DNA of 64,000 bases. Origin: Cenococcum geophilum 1.58. Its lineage: Eukaryota; Ascomycota; Dothideomycetes; Gloniales; Gloniaceae. Each line of letters begins with the position of its first letter. Position 1 is the first letter of the stretch. The notes beneath the pieces are model-generated. The model was not told the origin of the DNA and did no database searches. It saw only the letters and a list, made by a program, of their open reading frames with translations. Where the stretch lies: positions 1,120,341 through 1,184,340 of the forward strand of contig KV748182.1 in assembly GCA_001692895.1 (NCBI GenBank). The letters are read 5' to 3'. Below are positions 47,101-59,035 of the stretch, one piece after another. The position numbers and the translations under genes are program-made.

Positions 47101-50100
47101 CTACCTTTAGAACACTTACTACGGAGGAAGCAACCTCTATAAGCGTAGAGCTAGCTAATAAGGCTTATACATACCTGCTTACGGCTTTAAAACTTACTAC
47201 GAAGTCTACTACGGAACCTTACACGGAGACCGACCCATTTGCCTACAGTACGGCTACAGCCACAGCGTCACGATACACCTTAACGGTCTTTATAGGAATT
47301 ATAATTAATACAGGTGCTTCGCGTAAGTCTATAGCTGGCTATGGTTAATTCTAAGCTCTATAGGCCGTAGATAAGTCCGTAAGTCTTAACACGTTAACTA
47401 AGGGTTAAGTGACTGTCCAATTCGGGATCGGAGCCTCTACGTCTATCGGAACTATAGATGTCAACAGCCCTATAGGTAAGGTATAATTCCATATCGTTAA
47501 AGCAGATACTTCCTTCCTACTTTGCTTAGCAGATATGGATAGACTCTATATTAAATACAATAACCTAAAAGACGTTATCATTACTCGCACTAAAAAGGTG
47601 CCAGTAGTCAGACGATTTGGCCACCCATTTCTCCTATAGAGCTTCTCCCTACAGTCTTATTTGGTCGAGTCTTTTAATATAAACCCTTACTACTTAACTG
47701 ACGTAGAACTACGACGTCTATACCGTTAATTTGGTTACCCGTTAGTTGACAGACTATAAAAGCTTCTTAATAAAGCTGGCCACGGCTATAATACTGATAG
47801 ATCTGCTATTAAAGAACTAACTAGACTCTACCACTACTGCTAGAAGTATAGTAGATCTCTAGGTAGATTTCGCTTTACCTTATAAGACGACGTCAATTTT
47901 AATTATAACATTATCGTCGATATTATGTATATTAGCGGCTCCCCCCTATTACACGTAGTTAATGAAGCAACTTGATTTTAAACTGGTAGATGGCTACAAG
48001 ACATTAGCGCCAAGCACACTTAGGATGTTCTTTAAATGTGCTGGATTAACAGCTATTTAGGACCACCAGACTTAATTACCATAGACGCTAGGAAGAACTT
48101 TGTCAGTAAGGAGTTTAAGCACTATGCTACCACTATGGGAGCAACTATAAAGTCAGTTCCAGTCAAATCACATAATTCCATTAGAATGGTAGAACGCTAC
48201 TACGGTCCGCTACGACGAGCCTACCAAATTATTACGACTAAAATCCCTGAAATCAGCAAGGACATGGCCCTATAAATGGCCTTCAAAGCCATTAATGACA
48301 CGGCTGGCCTAGAAGGCCTAGTCCCTATACTCCTAGTCTTTAGAGCCTACCCCTAAATGGTTGAATTGGACGCGCTATTACCTTCAGTTATATAGCGAGC
48401 TGCGGCTATTAAGAAAGCAATGGTGGAAATTTAGAAGCTATGAGCTGAACGATAGATTGCTGATGCTCTTAATATGCGAAACGGACCACGAACTAACGCC
48501 ATTCACGGCTTCCCACCTAGTTCGCCTGTCTTAGTCTGGAGAGAAGGCAATACTGGCCAAAGCGGTTATTGGGATGGGCCATATATACTGCTTGCCGTTA
48601 ACGGCAAGACCTGCACCGTAAAACTACTAAATAGGCCTACGACCTTCCGCTCTATAGTTATAAAACCTTATCTACTGGACCTACAAAACCCAGTCGAACC
48701 ACAAGAGTCTGTTAAATTAGATAAACTAGTACCTTCACCAGCCGAACCTTAATCGTTACTTAAGGCTAAACTACAGCTACCGCTAAAGCGAGGTAGAGGC
48801 CGCCCCCGTAAATACCCATTGCTTACGGCCGTCGCAGATACAGCTGTTACGGATACTACGACGGATATAGGCGCTCTTACGGGTAATATTGCGGATATTG
48901 CGGATATTACGGATATCGCTAATATCGCTATCTACTTACAGGACGATGATACCGCAGATATGGCTAATACTACTATTTACTTATAGAACGATAGTAACAC
49001 CCAATTCAGCGCTTTACGACAAAAGGAGGTCACAGGCCTACTTAAGAAAGGTGTCTTTAAGATTATTAAACTACACAATATGCCAAAGGGGGTCAGACTC
49101 TTTAATTCACGGTTTGTTGATAAGATTAAGAATAAGGGAACCGATAAAGCCTTTAAGAAATTACGACTTGTTATACAGGCCTATAATAACTTAGAGAAAG
49201 AGCTAGTCCTTACTTAGTCACTAATGATTTAACGAGTTAGTTAGCGGCTGATTCTCTATATTGCTGCTATGCTACCGTAGATATAACTCTACCTCTGAGA
49301 CATCTTATAAGCCTACGTCCAGTCTACTATGAACCTGAACCGCGAGTTCTATATATAACCACCATATGAGCTAAATAAATAATTGGGAATTGATACGGAC
49401 TCCATTCTAAAGGTTATAAAGCTACTTTATGGAGTACCTGAAGCTAGAAACCACTGGTTTAAGACCTACTATTTATACCACGTTAATTAGCTGTAAATAG
49501 ACTAGTCCACGTACGACCCTTGCTTACTTTACAGTGATAAGCCTTTCGGAATCGTTGGCTTATAGACTAATAATACACTATTCCTTGCAGACGATACCTT
49601 TACAGAGGCTAAATAAAGCGAACTATATAAGGCCGAATTTATAGCTAAGGAGCGAGAGCAACTGACCGCTAATATACCAATTAAGTTTAACGAAGGACTT
49701 ATTTAATTAATACGAGACGGGAGCATTACGCTAACGTAAAAGCGCCAGTGTGAGAACCTTAGTATGGTTAACACTACGCTAGCAGACAGCACTAGCTCTA
49801 GAGGAGTTACGCGTGGCCTACTTATGCTAAAGGACTAGTATATCGCTTAATGCGCCAGAGGAGCCTATATCGCCTTAGTTTATTAGCTAGAGGCCTTATA
49901 TAACTTATTCTTTACTGCCTAGGTAATTAACCTAGTTAAAGATAATATAAAGAGTCTTAATAGGCGATTAAGCTAGCAGATTAAGAACGCGAATAGAGGC
50001 CTAAAGTTTATTAAGCTAGACGCCAATACCTTATAACTCCTGGTATTTACAGACGCTTCCTTCGCTAATAATAAGGACCTATCTTCGCAAATTGGCTACG

Positions 50101-50600
50101 TACTTGTACTAGCAGACGCCTTAAATAAGGCAAATATTGTTTACTGGTCTTTAATTAAGTGTAAAAGAGTTACTAGGAGTGTATTAGCCTTAGAGCTGTA
50201 TAGTATAGCGCACGGTTTTAACATAGGCGCTATAATTAAATCTACGCTAGATAAGGTCCTATAGGTTAACCTACTACTCGTTCTCTATACTGACTTAAAG
50301 TCTTTATACAACTGTCTCGTCCGACTAGGAACTACGCAAGAGAAACGCTTAATAATTAATGTAATGTGCCTTCGCTAAGCTTATGAACGAAAACAGATTA
50401 CTAAAGTTAAGTAGATTAATAGAGACACTAACCCTGCGGACGCTATGACAAAGGGTAAACCCTGTACGGCACTATTATAGCTTATTAATACGAATCGAGT
50501 CGAATTACGGGCCGTAGGGTGGGTTGAATGGACGGATTTAGCTTCGGTCTAGCGTTATACGACTAGGTATAACGGGCTTATACTATACAGAGCCAGCCGC
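47101..50600 (+). pseudogene. copia-2 pol relic (PR-IN-RT-RH)
   Basis: Protease: FIGIIINTGASRKSI (about 47290-47335; DTG reads NTG). Integrase: FGHP-type text, MCWINSYLGPPDLITIDARK (48036-48095), NSIRMVERYYGPLRR, and a C-terminal domain SGYWDGPYILLAVNGKTCTV (about 48570-48630) with FRSIVIKPYL. RT: KKGVFKIIKLHNMPKGVRLF, RFVDKI, YL-DIL-AYVQS, YGVPEARNHWF, and the catalytic pair as TNN in GIVGL-TNNTLFL (49569-49574; normally TDD). RNase H: FTDASFANNKDLSSQIGYVL (about 50050), CKRVTRSVLALELY, LYTDLKSLYNCLVRLGTT, NPADAMTKGK. The 101-codon frame at 48889-49194 is a shadow in another phase. Confidence 0.88.
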
Positions 50601-50745
50601 CAAGGCGCTAGTAGCAGGCGAGCTAATAGCGATTTTCTATGCCGGGCATAGAAAATCCTGATTGGCTGGTTCAACGGCATAGCAGAATTTGGCAGAATTT
50701 AGTAGAATTTGGCAGATAACGCTCCAGCACCGTTACACGTGGAAG
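50586..50745 (+). repeat. Palindromic module P2 and decamer array in copia-2 3' region
   Basis: Contains aaggcgctagtagcaggcgagctaatag, then the palindrome gattttctatgccgggcatagaaaatc, then ctgattggctgg, followed by repeats of agaatttRgYag (50693-50722). It is the reverse complement of the copia-1 module at 8716-8803 and sits just before the 3' LTR. Confidence 0.75.
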
Positions 50746-50855
50746 CTATTACGTATTATAGACGGAAGAGCTAACTATTGCGTATACGCTACAAATAGTC
50801 TAGAAGAGACTTAACTTTAGAGTGTAGATTAGCCTTCTTTTTAGAGTTGCTCTAG

Positions 50856-51021
50856 TGTCGGAACGTTAATCATGTAACGTGGTCACGAGGCCACGAAGCG
50901 AGACTAGCTATCTGACTTTGGAGCAACCCCTTTCTTCTAGAATTAACTACTAACTTTAACACCGCATACGTACCACTACAAGTGATATTCGTGCACGTTG
51001 ATAAAGTGAGTTATACCGACA
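50856..51021 (+). repeat. copia-2 3' LTR
   Basis: 166 bp; four transitions from the 5' LTR, two of them in the CACGTGACG block (CATGTAACG here). Followed by ataat. Confidence 0.95.
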
Positions 51022-52337
51022 ATAATATATAACGTTATTAGTATATAGGGCTTAAGCCTTAATTTAGAAGCATTTTGGTGTACTTACTATCGTTAACTAT
51101 ACTTATAAAAAGCACTATATTAGCATCCTTTTAGGCAAACTCTATAACCTAGCCATCTTTAAAAGTTGCTGTATATAACATATCCCATTATATCTAAGCT
51201 ACGTAAGTTAATTTAAGGTTAGTAAGCCTTTAGTTAATTTACTCTATAGGAACTTTAACCTTCTTTCTACTACCTACTAATTTGTATACTAGAATGTTGC
51301 CTACCTTCCCTCCCTTTCTCTTACGCTTTATTCTAGTTATATAAACGGTTCCTACGCCTCTAATTTTAAGCTCTTAAAGTTATTTAAAAAGCTTAACACT
51401 TATAAATACATTATTAGGCCAAATAATATACTTCCCTAGTAAATAAAGTGGCTTATTTAACTCTATATTGCGCTAGGTAAGAAGATTAAGGACTACTACC
51501 TATATCTTTAAAAGGCCTTCTTTAATAAATATCTTATCTGAATTAACTAGGCCTACCTTATTACCTTTTACGTGCTATAACTAATTAAGTATATAGCCCT
51601 TATTTACTAGTACCTATATTTTAAAAGCCTTTAGGTATTTATAAGGCATATTGCTAAGGTATACGGTAGGGAGCAGGCAAGCCGAGCATAAGTCATAAGG
51701 AGAGTCGGTAGAAAAGGAGAGTCGGTAGAAGAGGACAATATGGTAATAAGGGTAGGCAATAGCCTAGTACAGAGAGAGAGACGAACCGATAAGGAGGGAA
51801 GGGCTGCAAGCCCGAGGAGCTTATAAAGAGGTGCTAAAAGATACATTACAGTATTAGCTTAGTAGGAATGTTAACAGTTTTAGGGGCGCGGCCTATAAAG
51901 CGTTTAATTATTTTATTAACTATAAGGTAGGCGCTAGGGCTATAGAACTTCCTATAAGTAAGTTAAAGGTACTTAGTAAGTTTAGTAACTTAATTAAATA
52001 TAGTTTAAGGTATAGAATCATTTTTAGGCTAAGGTATAGTGCATAAAAAGTAATAATTAAGTTGCTAAAATCTAACGCTTCTTATATATTTTTTAATAAT
52101 ATACTTGGAGCCATATATATCTAAACTCCGCTAATAGTCCTTAATAGACGATTTAGTAGTAATACCTATATAAATAAGCACTGCTAAATATATATATAGT
52201 TCCCGTATTACGGACCTTATATTAGCAGTAGTAGCACTACTAAGAAGAGATATAAATGGGTTAGTTAAGATAGTACGGGAGGCACTAAAACTAATTAGGC
52301 TATAGGATAAGGGGTAGCTAAGTTATATAGTTAGTTA
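51022..52337. other. AT-rich region with one purine-rich un-RIPed island
   Basis: No gene recognised. 51655-51835 keeps G and CA/TG and is purine-rich on the + strand. It contains a tandem pair ggagagtcggtagaaRa (about 51700-51735) and agagagagagac. A 71-codon - strand frame is open here only because of this composition. Confidence 0.45.
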
Positions 52338-52611
52338 TGTTATAAATTTGGAATATAGGAACGTGGAAATATAAAAACGTAATGTACTAATATACTTAGC
52401 ATATTTCTTAGGCGTAGTATTATATATTTAAAGGACCACAGTCTCTACTTAGATAGTTCTTTTCTTTATAGTAAATCTTAGAATATAATTAGAGTTAATC
52501 TATTAGGTAACCTACTCTACTAGTTATATATATATTATTAACTATCCCTTAGCCTATATACCCAGTCTATTAATAAGTCTATTATGGTATTTCCTCTAAG
52601 GCTTTGTTATA
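52338..52611 (+). repeat. Diverged LTR relic related to gypsy-2
   Basis: From tgttataaatttgg to ggctttgttata it matches the 3' two thirds of the gypsy-2 LTR, for example tatttaaaggaccacag, gaatcttagaatataattRgagttaatctattaggtaacc and cctctaaggctttgttata. No matching 5-bp duplication is seen, so it is truncated or old. Confidence 0.7.
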
Positions 52612-53259
52612 TCCTGCTTATATATTAGTTACTATACGCGTAGTTATTTAGGTTTATTTTTAGGTAGATATAGCTTTATATAGGTATTCGTCTATTTTAT
52701 AAGCTTATTTATTATCTCATCTATAAAGAAAAGATTAAATAGCTATATAGGATTGTGCCAATTAACGTTAAAAGAAAGATTTAGTACACTATAGTCGTCC
52801 CAATTGTGTCTTTAAAGTAGTCAAAAATTAGGCAGTGGATAGGGTTTTAGATGGGTTTTTTTCGCAGTCTAATTAAGTAGAATGTTATATTTGGTAGGCT
52901 TAATAAGATCTATATTATTAGAAGTATAATTAAAAGGCATAGTAGCTAGTAATCTATTAATTAAATCTATATAGGTGTGCGTGTAATTAAGAGTTTACTA
53001 TTTTAGTATTTTATATATAAACTAAGTTCTAAATAAACGCTAATATATTAAAGGATAACCAAGTTAAATATATGTAATATTTTAACTTAAAGTAGAGGGA
53101 TCTAAGCTGTTTAGGTAGGGGGTATACTTGTAGCGTTTTGATTTTCGTAGACTTAACCAATACTACTTAGCTAGTTAAGTGGCTGCTAGTATAGTATATA
53201 GCATAGGAAAGAACTTAGGAACAACTTCGAACTTTAAACTATAATAATTATACTATAAC
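52612..53259. other. AT-rich RIP-type stretch, no gene recognised
   Basis: No domain seen on either strand. Short CG-retaining patches lie at about 52790-52870 and 53120-53150. Confidence 0.4.
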
Positions 53260-53785
53260 TATAACTTCTAATTCTTTTAAAGATAAGGCTAAGGTTTAAA
53301 AGGCCTTTTGCTACCTATATAGCCTATAAGTTTCCTTTTATTACTGTTACTGCGCGCCATTTTTATGCCAAATATAACCGCGTCAAGAATCGCGTTTATA
53401 GACTCCTAGTAAGCCTAGACTACTAGCTTATAACCTACTACTTACTCTATATAAGGAAAATAGCCTTCTAATATAGCTATATTGCTATAACGCGCTTAAA
53501 ACGCGTATGATAGTCTAGGAGCTTAAGTGGGAGTATAATTATATACTTAAATCGCGTTATACCGGCCCAGAAGAGCCACTACTTTATAGTAGCTATTGGA
53601 CCAACAGATTTACTAAGCGCTACCCTAAATTTAGCCTATATACTAAAAATTCTAAGGAGCTAAAAAGATAGGTAGCAAAAGATCTAATAGCGCTATTGCG
53701 CTAGTATAAGGACTATAATAGCGTAGTATGGCTTTATAAAATTATAATAGGAGATATATATAATTATAGGGCTCGATAAAATCGG
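53260..53785 (+). pseudogene. pogo-type transposase N-terminal fragment
   Basis: One frame reads ELKWEYNYILKSRYTGPEEP, then YWTNRFTKRYPKFSLYTKN (about 53520-53640) and AKDLIALLR-YKDYN. This is the CENP-B/Tc5-type helix-turn-helix of pogo transposases, where W-RF-KR-P is the hallmark. The DDE catalytic domain is absent: the sequence changes character at about 53775. Stops are Gln-type TAG. Confidence 0.6.
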
Positions 53786-53952
53786 CCTCTACACCTCTAC
53801 GCGGTGGAGCCCGGGAACCTAGCAGCTACTATTGATGTTCTATTTAGATCGTGTCAATAGACTACCAGAGCAAACGCAGAGACGTATATACGGCTGCGCA
53901 GCGCCTGCGCAGCGACGTGGTGGTGGTAGTATAAAAAAAATTTTACTGGGGG
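53786..53952. other. GC-retaining junction with hairpin
   Basis: Lightly RIPed sequence between the transposase fragment and the next reading frame. It contains a perfect 9-bp-stem hairpin gctgcgcag-cgc-ctgcgcagc (53893-53913). Confidence 0.5.
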
Positions 53953-54600
53953 GTGAGCCCTAGCAAAAAGTTTAAATATAGCTACCACGTCTATTATACA
54001 CGTTCGGTCATTCAAATCAACAAGCAATTATCCCTCCGGCGTACCTCCTTCCTCCTACGAATACTATATACACCGCATAGTAACTATATATATACGCAAA
54101 CAATCCGCGCCCTAAGCGTAGCAGAGGCCCCCTATTTTAATATTACCTAGTAACCTGGGTATCTAGTTATAGGGACTAGTCCCCCCTATCTAGAGCGTCC
54201 TCCTATACCTTACGAATAGGTGCAAGGGCCTAGGTTTGGGCCCTAGGGCAAAAGCGATACCAAGTTATACACACCCTATTGTAGAAACCTTTTAATAAAG
54301 GAATGGATAAGAGACCTTAGCATACAGGCCCAGGCAGAGCGCAAGCGTTATTATCAGGAGATATTCATAGGAGACTTAGAAAAGGAGCTAGGGACAGGCA
54401 TACGACTTTATATAGGCAATACACAGACATAGTAAAAATGGTTTAAGTGGCAGACGGGGCAAGATAGGTATTTTAGACACTCCTACGGAGTCTTAAAGCA
54501 GTAACCTAACGGTGTTTTTCCTCTCGTTAATGTAGTACGGATGCTATCTGGAAGTATTACCTTTTACGTTTCCCCTAGAGGTTTTTTGTATACCTAAAAA
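53953..54600 (+). pseudogene. Unidentified reading frame, about 215 codons, Gln-type stops
   Basis: A single phase runs from about 53953 to 54597, interrupted only by TAA/TAG, mostly where Gln would fit (VQGPRFGP-GKSDTKLYTPY, NTQT--KWFKW). Readable parts: TQTIRALSVAEAPYFNIT, TSPPYLERPPIPYE, IRDLSIQAQAERKRYYQEIF, DRYFRHSYGVLK and VFPLVNVVRMLSGSITFYV. No ATG starts it. I do not recognise the family. Constant phase over 640 bp and conserved aromatic/charged pattern argue that it was a real protein, perhaps of a mobile element or a host gene. Confidence 0.5.
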
Positions 54601-54885
54601 AAATAGGGTTTTTCTCAGATAAGGAGGTTTTTTCCCATAGGAATTAGTCTATGTGGACCCATTAGGGGGACCAGGTTGGACGGTAAATTGAATTTATTAT
54701 TATATATATAATTATAATAAAATAGGTATACGCCTAGGCGTAGGTAAGAAGGAAAAAGTAATTATAACTTTAAAGGCCTTTTAAATTACTACTGTAAAGG
54801 ATACTAGCTATAAATTATCTATAGTTATAGAGATAATTTCTAGTAATAGAGTTGTAGGGCCATTAGGATTTTTTTTTGGGCTGGT
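54601..54885. other. AT-rich stretch, nothing recognised
   Basis: Contains aaaaaaatagggtttttctc and a TA-rich run (54700-54720). No coding sense. Confidence 0.4.
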
Positions 54886-55125
54886 TATTGCGGTTTACAG
54901 CAAATTGCCGCAAACTATACGATCGCGGCAGATGTATATGGTTAATAGCAATCTGCGTAAAACGTACGTTTTATAACAAGTTTGCAGCACCCTAATAGTA
55001 AATTGCGTATTTTGTAATAAGTTTACAGCATCTAATAGCAAATTGCGGTAAAACGCTACCCTATAATAAATAGTGCGCAAACTATATAAATTGTAAAAAC
55101 TGTACAAATTGTAACTATATAAATT
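54886..55125. repeat. Cluster of short degenerate repeats around gcaaattgc
   Basis: The blocks aatagYaaWYtgcg...ataaYaagtttRcagca recur at about 54952, 55003 and 55038, preceded by an inverted version (gcggtttacagcaaattgccgcaaac, 54888-54913). aacgtacgtt is a palindrome within it. Lightly RIPed. Not translated as far as I can see. Confidence 0.5.
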
Positions 55126-55146
55126 ATAATTATATTACATATTCCC

Positions 55147-55339
55147 TATTATAGAACCCTACCGCAGGGGCCTCTATAGGAGAGCCCCGTGCTCTTACGT
55201 ATACCTCGCGTACAGCTTATATTAGCTACGCGTAAGTATATTACCTCCTTACGCCCTTGACCCTTACAATCGATCGCGTAACGTCTTATAGACTCCTCGA
55301 ATACATACGCTTTATAGCCACTGCCCCCGTCCTATAACA
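55147..55339 (+). repeat. gypsy-3 5' LTR
   Basis: 193 bp, aligned end to end with gypsy-4's LTR. Starts TATTATAGAACC (RIPed TGTTACGGAACC) and ends CCTATAACA. Confidence 0.8.
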
Positions 55340-55499
55340 TTACGTTACGCCTTTTTTACCACTAACGCTTAGCCTATAACTAATTCTACGTCTTTATAAT
55401 ACTATAGGCGCTACTAAAAGCAGCGTATTTATAAATTACCTTACTTTATACTTCTAAAGAACCTATAATAGTAAGATAATATCCCTTACTAGCTACTAT

Positions 55500-58400
55500 A
55501 TTAAACTTAAAGAATAATCTAATACCTATACTTAACCTACAACGCTAATTAATCTTAGGAGAATTTAATTTATTAGCCCTAGCCTTAACTCCTAAGGAGA
55601 CGGACACTAATAATATTTTATCTTTTATTAACTATATAACTACAGATAAGCAAACAGAAGGGCTACTACCTATTAAAATTGAAATATAAGACGCCGAGAC
55701 GTTTGTAAAAATAGTAGTATAAGACCCTAATAAATACTACCGCCTTCTATAAAACTATTACTTAAAGCTTATATAAGCCAAAATATATACTACTTAAGAT
55801 CGCGATATTATCTAAGACCTATAAGCTTATAAGGCGCTCGCTAATAACATATATTAAGAAACTAAAGATAACCTTTATATGTCTAAACGCAATATCTAAC
55901 AGTTTAAGAAGGCTAAGATTATACTAATTGCTATAGTTACTAAAAGAGAAGGCATAATTAAATACCTATAATCTTAGCTTAATAAGCATATTTATAACAA
56001 CGTTAAATACCTTTTTACTATATATAACGCCACCTAAGTCTTTATACCCCCGGCAACTTTACCTACTTAACGCTTAATAGAGGGCTAGTGCTAAGCAGCT
56101 TTACCTAATAGGAACCCTTAATAAAGTAGCGATAATAAAAGCTATAATAATTAGACCTAAACTACTACTATAGGGTCTAATATACGCTACTCTAATCCCC
56201 TAGTCTTTTAGGGAGACTATAAGGAATATAGCCACTAGAAGATATAAATCCGTAAAAAACTAACTTAGAGTACCTGCCTTTTTCCTATAAAAGACACTAA
56301 GATTAGCTATATTATTGGACGAATAAAGGGTATACTATTTAATAAACTCTTAGCCTAATAGGAGACTAGTAGCCCCTAAAAGTAGTAGTCCTACTAAAAA
56401 GTCCTTAATAATCTTAACCTAATATACCGCGACTATAACCTACTAGCTACTAACCGAGCTAAACTACATGCCCTAAAGATAAGCCCTACTAAATTATTTA
56501 ACGAATTCTATATTAAATTCTAGGAATATACTAAAGCCCTTACCTAAGACAATACTAAAAACTAGGAGGACCTCCTTAAAAAAGTTACTTATTACCTTAA
56601 TTACGCAGCCGCCAGCTATAACTACAACTATTTTTATAATATAGTAGCAGCTCTATAGAAGATTAAATAATAACTAAATTAGATTGCTACTACTAACTTT
56701 TACCTAAAGACCTCTCTATAGAAGCCCCCTAGGCCTACTAAACCTATATATATTAAGCTACCAACGCCTATTACCTTAAGTACTACCGGAACCAATATTA
56801 ATTTCTCTATACTAACCTTCCTATAAAAACTCTTAAATAGAGAGCGCGAGCTACTTTAGAAACTAGGACGCTGCTATAGATACTATTAAAAAGGCTGTTA
56901 TTATAATAACCTAAACTGCCTAATAGCTAGGTTTAGTAGCTGCCGCTTAATACCTAACCTAATGCCCTAAACACTAAATACGTTATTATACGCTACTACC
57001 ATATAAGATAAAGACGTAATAATAGCGGTAGAGTTAGATACGGAAATAGAAAACGCTAAGTCCTAGCCCTAAGTTACGGGTTAGGACGCCCTAATAATAG
57101 AGGGATCTATATATTAGCTTACTTAATAGATAACTCTATAAAAATAAATAGACGGAAATAAATAGTTTTACCTATAATAGGAACTACTACTAAAAAATAA
57201 TATAAAAGCCGTTCTATAATTAATTGCGGAGCTATAAATAAATTTATAAATACCTAATTTATGCGTACTTATAACCTACCTACCTTACCCCTTACTAAAG
57301 CCCACGCCCTATAACTTACTAATAGTAATTATACCATATAGAAGATTACCTATATAATATAACTCTACCTAGATATAAATAGGCACTAGGAAGAACTCTA
57401 GGCCTATATTATACCACTTACTAACTACTCTATTATCCTTAAAATAAACTAGCTTAAATAATATAACCCCGCCATTAACTAAAAGAAGAGAGAAGTAACC
57501 TTTAACTCTAAATACTATAAAGAGACTTGCCTAGGGCATAGCCTAGCCGCCNCTATTTACTCCCTAGGATATTAACCTAAGGAACCCCTTATTACCCTAC
57601 CTATAACTAACTACTACTATATAAGTGCTCTAGCCCTCTACTATATAGTATATAAAAAAGGCTAGACCGTTACTATAGGTTCCTAATTATAATTATATAA
57701 GCTTAATAAAGAATAAGATTATATCCTCTATAGTAATAGAATAGACATAATTGGCTTTCTAAAAGATAACGCCTCTATAAAACTCTACGGACTTTTACCT
57801 TTAGACTTTAAAAAGTTTATAAAGCTTAAAAAATGACTTACTAACAAAGAACTCTGTAAGCTCCTCCCTAAGAGGTATTATAACTTTACCGATATATACT
57901 TATAAAAGAGCGTAGATATACTCCCCCTATATTAACCTAATAACTATACTATTAATATTAAATAAGGAAAAATACTACCTTATAAGAGACCCTACCTAAT
58001 ATTAAAAGATAAACTTTTAGTTATAAAAAAGTATATTAATAAGCACCTTAATAAAGGATTTATTTGTCCTAGTATATTACTAGCAGCTGCCCCTATCCTT
58101 CTTACTAAGAAGCTAAAAGGAGGTATTTAATTCTGCGTTAACTATAAAGGACTTGATACTATTACGATTAAAAACTAATACCTAGTACCGCTTATATATA
58201 AAACCCTTAAGCGGCTTAGTTAAGCTAAAATCTATACTAAGCTTAATATTATTGCCGCCTTTAACTATCTCTAAATATAGGAAGGTAATAAATGGAAAAC
58301 CGCATTCGTATTACGCTTCGGCTAATTTAAATATACTATTATGCCCTTTAGTATATATAACGGCCTAGGCACCTTCTAAAGCTATATTAATAACGCCTTA

Positions 58401-59035
58401 TAGAACTACCTTAATAACTTTTACTTTGCGTACCTAGATAATATACTTATTTATAGCAATAACCCCTTTAAATATACCGAACACGTTTAAAAGGTCTTAT
58501 AGCGCCTTAGAGATATAGGACTTTATATTAATTTAAAGAAATGTAAATTCTTAGTTATAGAAGTAAAATACCTTAGACTAATTATTACTATTAAGGGTGT
58601 CTGTATAGACCCTAAGAAGGTATATATAATTACTAAATAGTAAGCCCTTAACTGCATTAAGGACGTATAAGCCTTCCTTAGTTTTGCTAACTTTTATTAG
58701 AAATTTATATACAACTTCTTAAGCGTAGTAGCACTACTTATAGCAATAATGTAAACAAAGGGCTTTTCTATAAAAGGAAGAAAAACGCACCTACGCTTTA
58801 CCTAGACGCCTAAATGCAAGAAGGCGTTCTAAGACCTTTAAAATGCCTTTACTAAAGCACCTGTCCTAGCTTACTTTATACTAGGATAACAACTCTACCT
58901 TAAAACCAACTCCTTAGACTACGTTAACGCAGGCATCCTTTTCTAAATGGGTAATAATAGTCTCCTTTACCTAGTCGTATTCTACTTATCTAAGCTTATA
59001 CTATAAGAGTGTAACTACCGCACATGCAACCTTAC
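55500..59035 (+). pseudogene. gypsy-3 gag-pol relic
   Basis: Gag: ISPTKLFNEFYIKF-EYTKAL (about 56480-56545), NYAAASYNYN, then a knuckle region C-YRYY-KGCYYNNLNC (about 56870-56925) with one Cys lost. Protease region: about 57210-57260 reads LIAEL-INL where gypsy-4 still has NCGAT. RT: KKYINKHLNKGFICPS, FCVNYKGLDTITIKN, IYTKLNIIAAFN, EGNKWKTAFVLRFG and the catalytic motif AYLDNILIYS (58428-58457; second Asp now Asn). One N lies at 57552. RNase H begins (VVFYLSKL, about 58975) and breaks off. Confidence 0.8.

Larger units (their letters stand above)
44718..51021 (+). mobile_element. Complete Ty1/copia LTR retrotransposon (copia-2)
   Basis: Two 166-bp LTRs (44718-44883, 50856-51021), TGTCGG...CCGACA, differ at four positions, all transitions. 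Perfect 5-bp duplication ataat (44713-44717, 51022-51026). Gag, integrase, RT and RNase H follow in copia order; length is 6304 bp. It is more lightly RIPed than the other elements here: several frames of 60-100 codons remain, and the LTRs still contain CACGTG and TGTGCACG. Confidence 0.95.
55147..59035 (+). mobile_element. Ty3/gypsy element, third family, copy A (gypsy-3), 3' part missing
   Basis: Starts with a 193-bp LTR and continues through gag, protease, RT and early RNase H. The recognisable gypsy text stops at about 59035, where a different, lightly RIPed sequence begins. It parallels gypsy-4 along its length at an offset of about 5.0 kb, with mostly transition differences, and is the more heavily RIPed copy. 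A LINE insertion may explain the abrupt end; the rest could then lie beyond the window. Confidence 0.8.

Noticed and set aside
48889..49194. 101-codon + strand frame
   Set aside because: Out of phase with the copia-2 RT reading (KKGVFKIIKL, RFVDKI), which is clearly the coding one.
54895..55107. 70-codon - strand frame
   Set aside because: Falls inside the short-repeat cluster; its periodic content reflects the repeats.
54886..55125. CRISPR-like array
   Set aside because: Units are irregular in length and sequence, there are no spacers of constant size and no cas genes, and the genome is fungal.
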